This document shows positions 6,972 to 11,386 of a stretch of 11,386 nucleotides of DNA, piece after piece. The notes below the pieces were generated by a model that was given only the letters and a program-made list of their open reading frames with translations, was not told the origin of the DNA and ran no database searches. This DNA comes from Candidatus Rokuibacteriota bacterium (GTDB taxonomy: Bacteria; JAUVQV01). How positions within the stretch are numbered: the stretch's first letter is position 1; each line of letters opens with the position of its first letter. The DNA lies in assembly GCA_030609125.1 (NCBI GenBank), contig JAUWCW010000031.1, positions 1 to 11,386 on the forward strand, written 5' to 3'. Position numbers and translations under genes: made by a program.

Positions 6972-7048
6972 GGACTGTGCCTCCCCCGGACAGTGAATGG
7001 GTAACAGTCTCTGTGGAAATCAGGAAACGTACCGGTCGACTTACTGAT

Positions 7049-7077
7049 AATCTAAGCCCCGTGATCGGGGGTGTCAA
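7049..7077 (-). promoter_or_regulatory. Candidate sigma-70 promoter with palindrome in its spacer
   Basis: On the minus strand TTGACA (7072-7077, perfect consensus) and TAGATT (7049-7054, four of six) are separated by 17 bp. Transcription would begin near 7042 and give a leader of about 70 nt before the exported TPR protein gene. The spacer holds CCCCG-TGAT-CGGGG (7057-7070), a 5-bp perfect inverted repeat placed where a repressor or activator could act. Activity is inferred. Confidence 0.55.
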
Positions 7078-7133
7078 GTTGCTGAAACGAGCCGGGACAA
7101 GGCGGGTGCAGGCCATTCAGGCAATATCTGGAT

Positions 7134-8399
7134 TCACTCTCTTCCGCGGGCAAGCATCTCCAGGCTCTTCTCCGGACCGACCGCCGCCCACGCCGAGCTC
7201 CCGGGCGCAAAGAGCTCCTGGGCCACTTCGTGCACCCGCCGGGGCGTGATCGATTCGACGGCCTCGATTGTCTCGTCGATGCCGAAGATGCGCTTGAAAT
7301 ATAGTTCCTGCCTGGCGATGCTCATCATCCTGTTGCCGGCCGACTCGAGTCCGAGGATCACGTTGCCCCTGATGTGGTCCCTGGCACGGACGACCTCTCT
7401 CGCCGACGGAGGCCGCTTGCAGATCCTGTCGATCTGCCCTTCCACGAGTCTCGCCACCCTCCGCGCCGTATCGGGGCTGGTCCCCACCGAAATGGTGAAA
7501 AGGCCCGTGTCCCTGTAGGAGCTGTGGGAGGAGAAAACGGAATAAGCGAGTCCGCGCTTTTCCCGGATCTCCTGGAAGAGCCGGGAGCTCATGCTGCCGC
7601 CGAATATGCTGTTGAGGACATAGAGTGCGTACCGGTCCCTGTGGGTCTGCTTGAGACCTCTCGAACCGAAGCAGAGGTGGGTCTGCTCCAGGGACCTCGC
7701 CTTCCGGTAGAAACCTTTCCTGAAGCGGGGCGACGTCCGGCGCCGTAAGGGGGCCTGCCTTTTCGGCAAGGCGAAGTGCTTCTTCCACAGCTGCTCGAGC
7801 CGGTTGTGGTCGATGCCTCCGGCGGCGGCGAAAACAAGATTGCCTGACCTGTAGTGATCGCGGAAGAAGGAGACCAGTTCGGCCCGGCTCATGGCCCCGA
7901 TGCTGGAATTGTCTCCGAGTATCGGCCGGCCCAGCGGGTTTCGCGGCCATATGTTCTGTACCAGAAGCTCGTAGACCGTGTCTTCCGGGCTGTCCTCGCC
8001 CATCTTGATTTCTTCAAGGACGACCTTCCGTTCTCGCTCGATCTCTTGAGGCGGGAAGGTTGAGTTCAGCAGGATGTCGGAGAGGATGGCGAACCCCCGC
8101 TCGACGTGCTCGACAAGGATGTTCAGGTAGAAGCAAGTGTATTCCCGGCCGGTGAAGGCGTCGAGGTGGCCGCCGATGGAGTCGATCTCCCGGGCGAGGG
8201 CCGACGCGCTCCTGGTGGCGGTCCCCTTGAAGAGAAGGTGTTCTATGAAGTGGGCGCAGCCGCCGAGAGACGGGGACTCCGAGCGTGAGCCCGTTCCCAC
8301 CCAGACGCCGAGAGCTATGGTGCGGCTTCCGGCGATCTGCTCGGTGACGATACGGGCCCCGTTCGGGAGCACCGTCTTGTGAAAACTCTGGGGGAGCGT
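7134..8399 (-). CDS. M16-family zinc metallopeptidase (processing-peptidase-like)
   Basis: Single-domain-pair insulinase/MPP-type protease. The conserved start (SFHKTVLPNGARIVTEQ) lies before the first usable codon, GTG 8372, which would begin inside it and lacks a Shine-Dalgarno. A strong GAGGAGG (8405-8411) lies right after the pnp stop, and 5 nt beyond AGGAGG is ACG (8397-8399) in frame, so I place the start there (about 421 residues) as an inference; the safe core is 7134-8372 (412 residues). Counting from the GTG, the inverted zinc motif HFIEH is at 41-45 and E121 in EEIKMGED is the expected third ligand. The second half has the usual EIREKRGLAYSVFSS near the substrate-binding R/Y pair. 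No signal peptide, so probably cytoplasmic. It directly follows pnp, an order seen in many bacteria, and is probably translationally coupled to it. Confidence 0.9.
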   Translation of the reverse strand, partial: TLPQSFHKTVLPNGARIVTEQIAGSRTIALGVWVGTGSRSESPSLGGCAHFIEHLLFKGTATRSASALAREIDSIGGHLDAFTGREYTCFYLNILVEHVERGFAILSDILLNSTFPPQEIERERKVVLEEIKMGEDSPEDTVYELLVQNIWPRNPLGRPILGDNSSIGAMSRAELVSFFRDHYRSGNLVFAAAGGIDHNRLEQLWKKHFALPKRQAPLRRRTSPRFRKGFYRKARSLEQTHLCFGSRGLKQTHRDRYALYVLNSIFGGSMSSRLFQEIREKRGLAYSVFSSHSSYRDTGLFTISVGTSPDTARRVARLVEGQIDRICKRPPSAREVVRARDHIRGNVILGLESAGNRMMSIARQELYFKRIFGIDETIEAVESITPRRVHEVAQELFAPGSSAWAAVGPEKSLEMLARGRE

Positions 8400-8411
8400 G
8401 ACGGCCTCCTC

Positions 8412-10514
<2,103 letters not shown>

Positions 10515-10546
10515 GTTTTTTACCTCTTGTTGATGAAAAGTGGAAT

Positions 10547-10816
10547 TTATTTGCGGAGGCCCAGGCGGCCGATGACCTCCCGGTAGCGACTGATGTCTTT
10601 TTTCTTCAGATAGTTCAAAAGCCTACGGCGCTGACCAACCATTTTCAGCAGGCCCCGGCGGGAATGATGGTCTTTCTTGTGGGCCTTGAAATGCTCCTGA
10701 AGCTGCTTGATCCGCTCGCTCAGAAGCGCCACCTGGACTTCCGGGGAACCGGTATCCTGCTCATGGAGCCTGTAACTGGTAATGACCCCATCTTTTTCGT
10801 CTTTCCCCAGACTCAC
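10547..10816 (-). CDS. rpsO: 30S ribosomal protein S15
   Basis: Primary binder of the 16S rRNA central domain in 30S assembly. The 89-residue length and the signature [19 protein letters not shown] (21-39), [29 protein letters not shown] (42-70) and C-terminal IGRLGLRK identify it. The start is GTG at 10816 with AGGAGG 9 nt upstream. The 95 nt between truB and rpsO is AT-richer than the surroundings and contains a weak promoter-like pair on the minus strand, TTTACA (10884-10889), 17 bp, TAATCT (10861-10866). S15 commonly represses its own mRNA through leader structures; I could not assign a specific fold here. No strong terminator separates it from truB. Confidence 0.96.
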   Translation of the reverse strand: MSLGKDEKDGVITSYRLHEQDTGSPEVQVALLSERIKQLQEHFKAHKKDHHSRRGLLKMVGQRRRLLNYLKKKDISRYREVIGRLGLRK

Positions 10817-10911
10817 GTTCCTTCACCTCCTCACTCTTATTTATCCTTTAGAAGTCGGTAAGATTACTAGAAAGTCTTGGCCATGTAAAGCAAAATCGCA
10901 TCTGTCCCGTC

Positions 10912-11386
10912 TCAGGCGAAGACCCGGCGGATCGGCATCGGCTCCCCCGGTCCCTCATAGCGGACCACGGCAACGAGCCCTCCATCCTCACCTACGAGCT
11001 TCACATCCCGACCGGGCTCGAGGTTCTCCGGCAGGTACCCGGGCCGGGGCGCGGGCGCCTTTCCCTGGCGGACATCGACCACCTGCTCCCCGGAAAGCCG
11101 CATGGCCGGAAGATGCGAAAGCGCCGCTGCGAGGGGCACGAGGGGGGGGCGCCCGGACTTTTCCCCCAGAATGTTCCGCAGCTTATCGACAGTCATGGCC
11201 TGCTCGATGCAGAACGGCCCCACGGCGGTCCTCGTCAGGGCCGTCATGTGGCCGGCACTCCCGCACTTCTTCGCAAGATCGTGACAGAGGCTCCGAATGT
11301 ACGTCCCTCCCCCGCAACGCACGCGAAAAGTGAGGACGGGGCTCTCCCACCGCAGAAGCGAAAACTCCCCCACCACAACTGACCTG
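10912..11386 (-). CDS. truB: tRNA pseudouridine(55) synthase TruB, C-terminal part (5' end outside window)
   Basis: TruB makes pseudouridine 55 in the T-loop of tRNAs. The window holds about 157 residues; the frame stays open through the right edge (RSVVVGEFSLL before the first in-frame GTG at 11376), so the internal GTG is not the true start. The diagnostic stretch is VLTFRVRCGGGTYIRSLCHDLAKKCG, then HMTALTRTAVGPF, matching the family's CSKGTYIRSL...L.RT..G.F region. The C-terminal half (DVKLVGEDGGLVAVVRYEG) resembles the PUA-like domain that grips tRNA. The catalytic aspartate lies in the missing N-terminal half. The gene precedes rpsO and pnp, the common truB-rpsO-pnp order. Confidence 0.92.
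   Translation of the reverse strand, partial: RSVVVGEFSLLRWESPVLTFRVRCGGGTYIRSLCHDLAKKCGSAGHMTALTRTAVGPFCIEQAMTVDKLRNILGEKSGRPPLVPLAAALSHLPAMRLSGEQVVDVRQGKAPAPRPGYLPENLEPGRDVKLVGEDGGLVAVVRYEGPGEPMPIRRVFA

Overview
The window is a GC-rich bacterial chromosome segment made almost entirely of housekeeping genes. The separate PurS, PurQ and short PurL subunits and the order truB-rpsO-pnp-M16 peptidase fit a Desulfobacterota (deltaproteobacterial)-like or Firmicutes-like lineage. The high GC, the TlpA-type exported proteins and an intergenic repeat of the 'HPERSEGS' kind make me lean to the former. This is inference from gene order and sequence character, without any search.

Layout: nearly everything is on the minus strand, so the order of transcription runs from right to left. 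From the right edge come truB (5' end outside the window), rpsO, pnp and an M16 zinc peptidase, closely packed and probably one operon for tRNA/ribosome/RNA-turnover functions. A promoter-like site with a perfect TTGACA -35 box then precedes an exported thioredoxin-fold/TPR protein that lacks the redox cysteines, followed by dut (dUTPase). After a 74-98 nt gap holding two back-to-back small hairpins comes an exported TlpA-like thioredoxin with CQAC. Next is a ~258 bp gene-free stretch dominated by a 181 bp gapless imperfect palindrome (4601-4781). An MBL-fold hydrolase of the YycJ/WalJ type and purS follow. purQ lies on the plus strand, flipped between purS and purL, and purL closes the array. 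A lysine-rich C-terminus of a plus-strand gene may end at 107, converging on purL.

How the genes work together: PurS, PurQ and PurL form the FGAM synthetase complex of de novo purine synthesis. Dut limits dUTP and supplies dUMP. TruB, S15 and PNPase act in tRNA modification, 30S assembly and RNA decay. The two exported thioredoxin-fold proteins look like a divergent pair, one redox-competent and one apparently redox-dead.

I do not see a defence system, CRISPR array, prophage, complete insertion sequence or obviously new multi-gene system. The best leads are the fold-back palindrome, the inverted purQ with its own near-leaderless promoter, the SxxS thioredoxin-fold protein, and an M16 gene whose Shine-Dalgarno points at ACG instead of a normal start codon.
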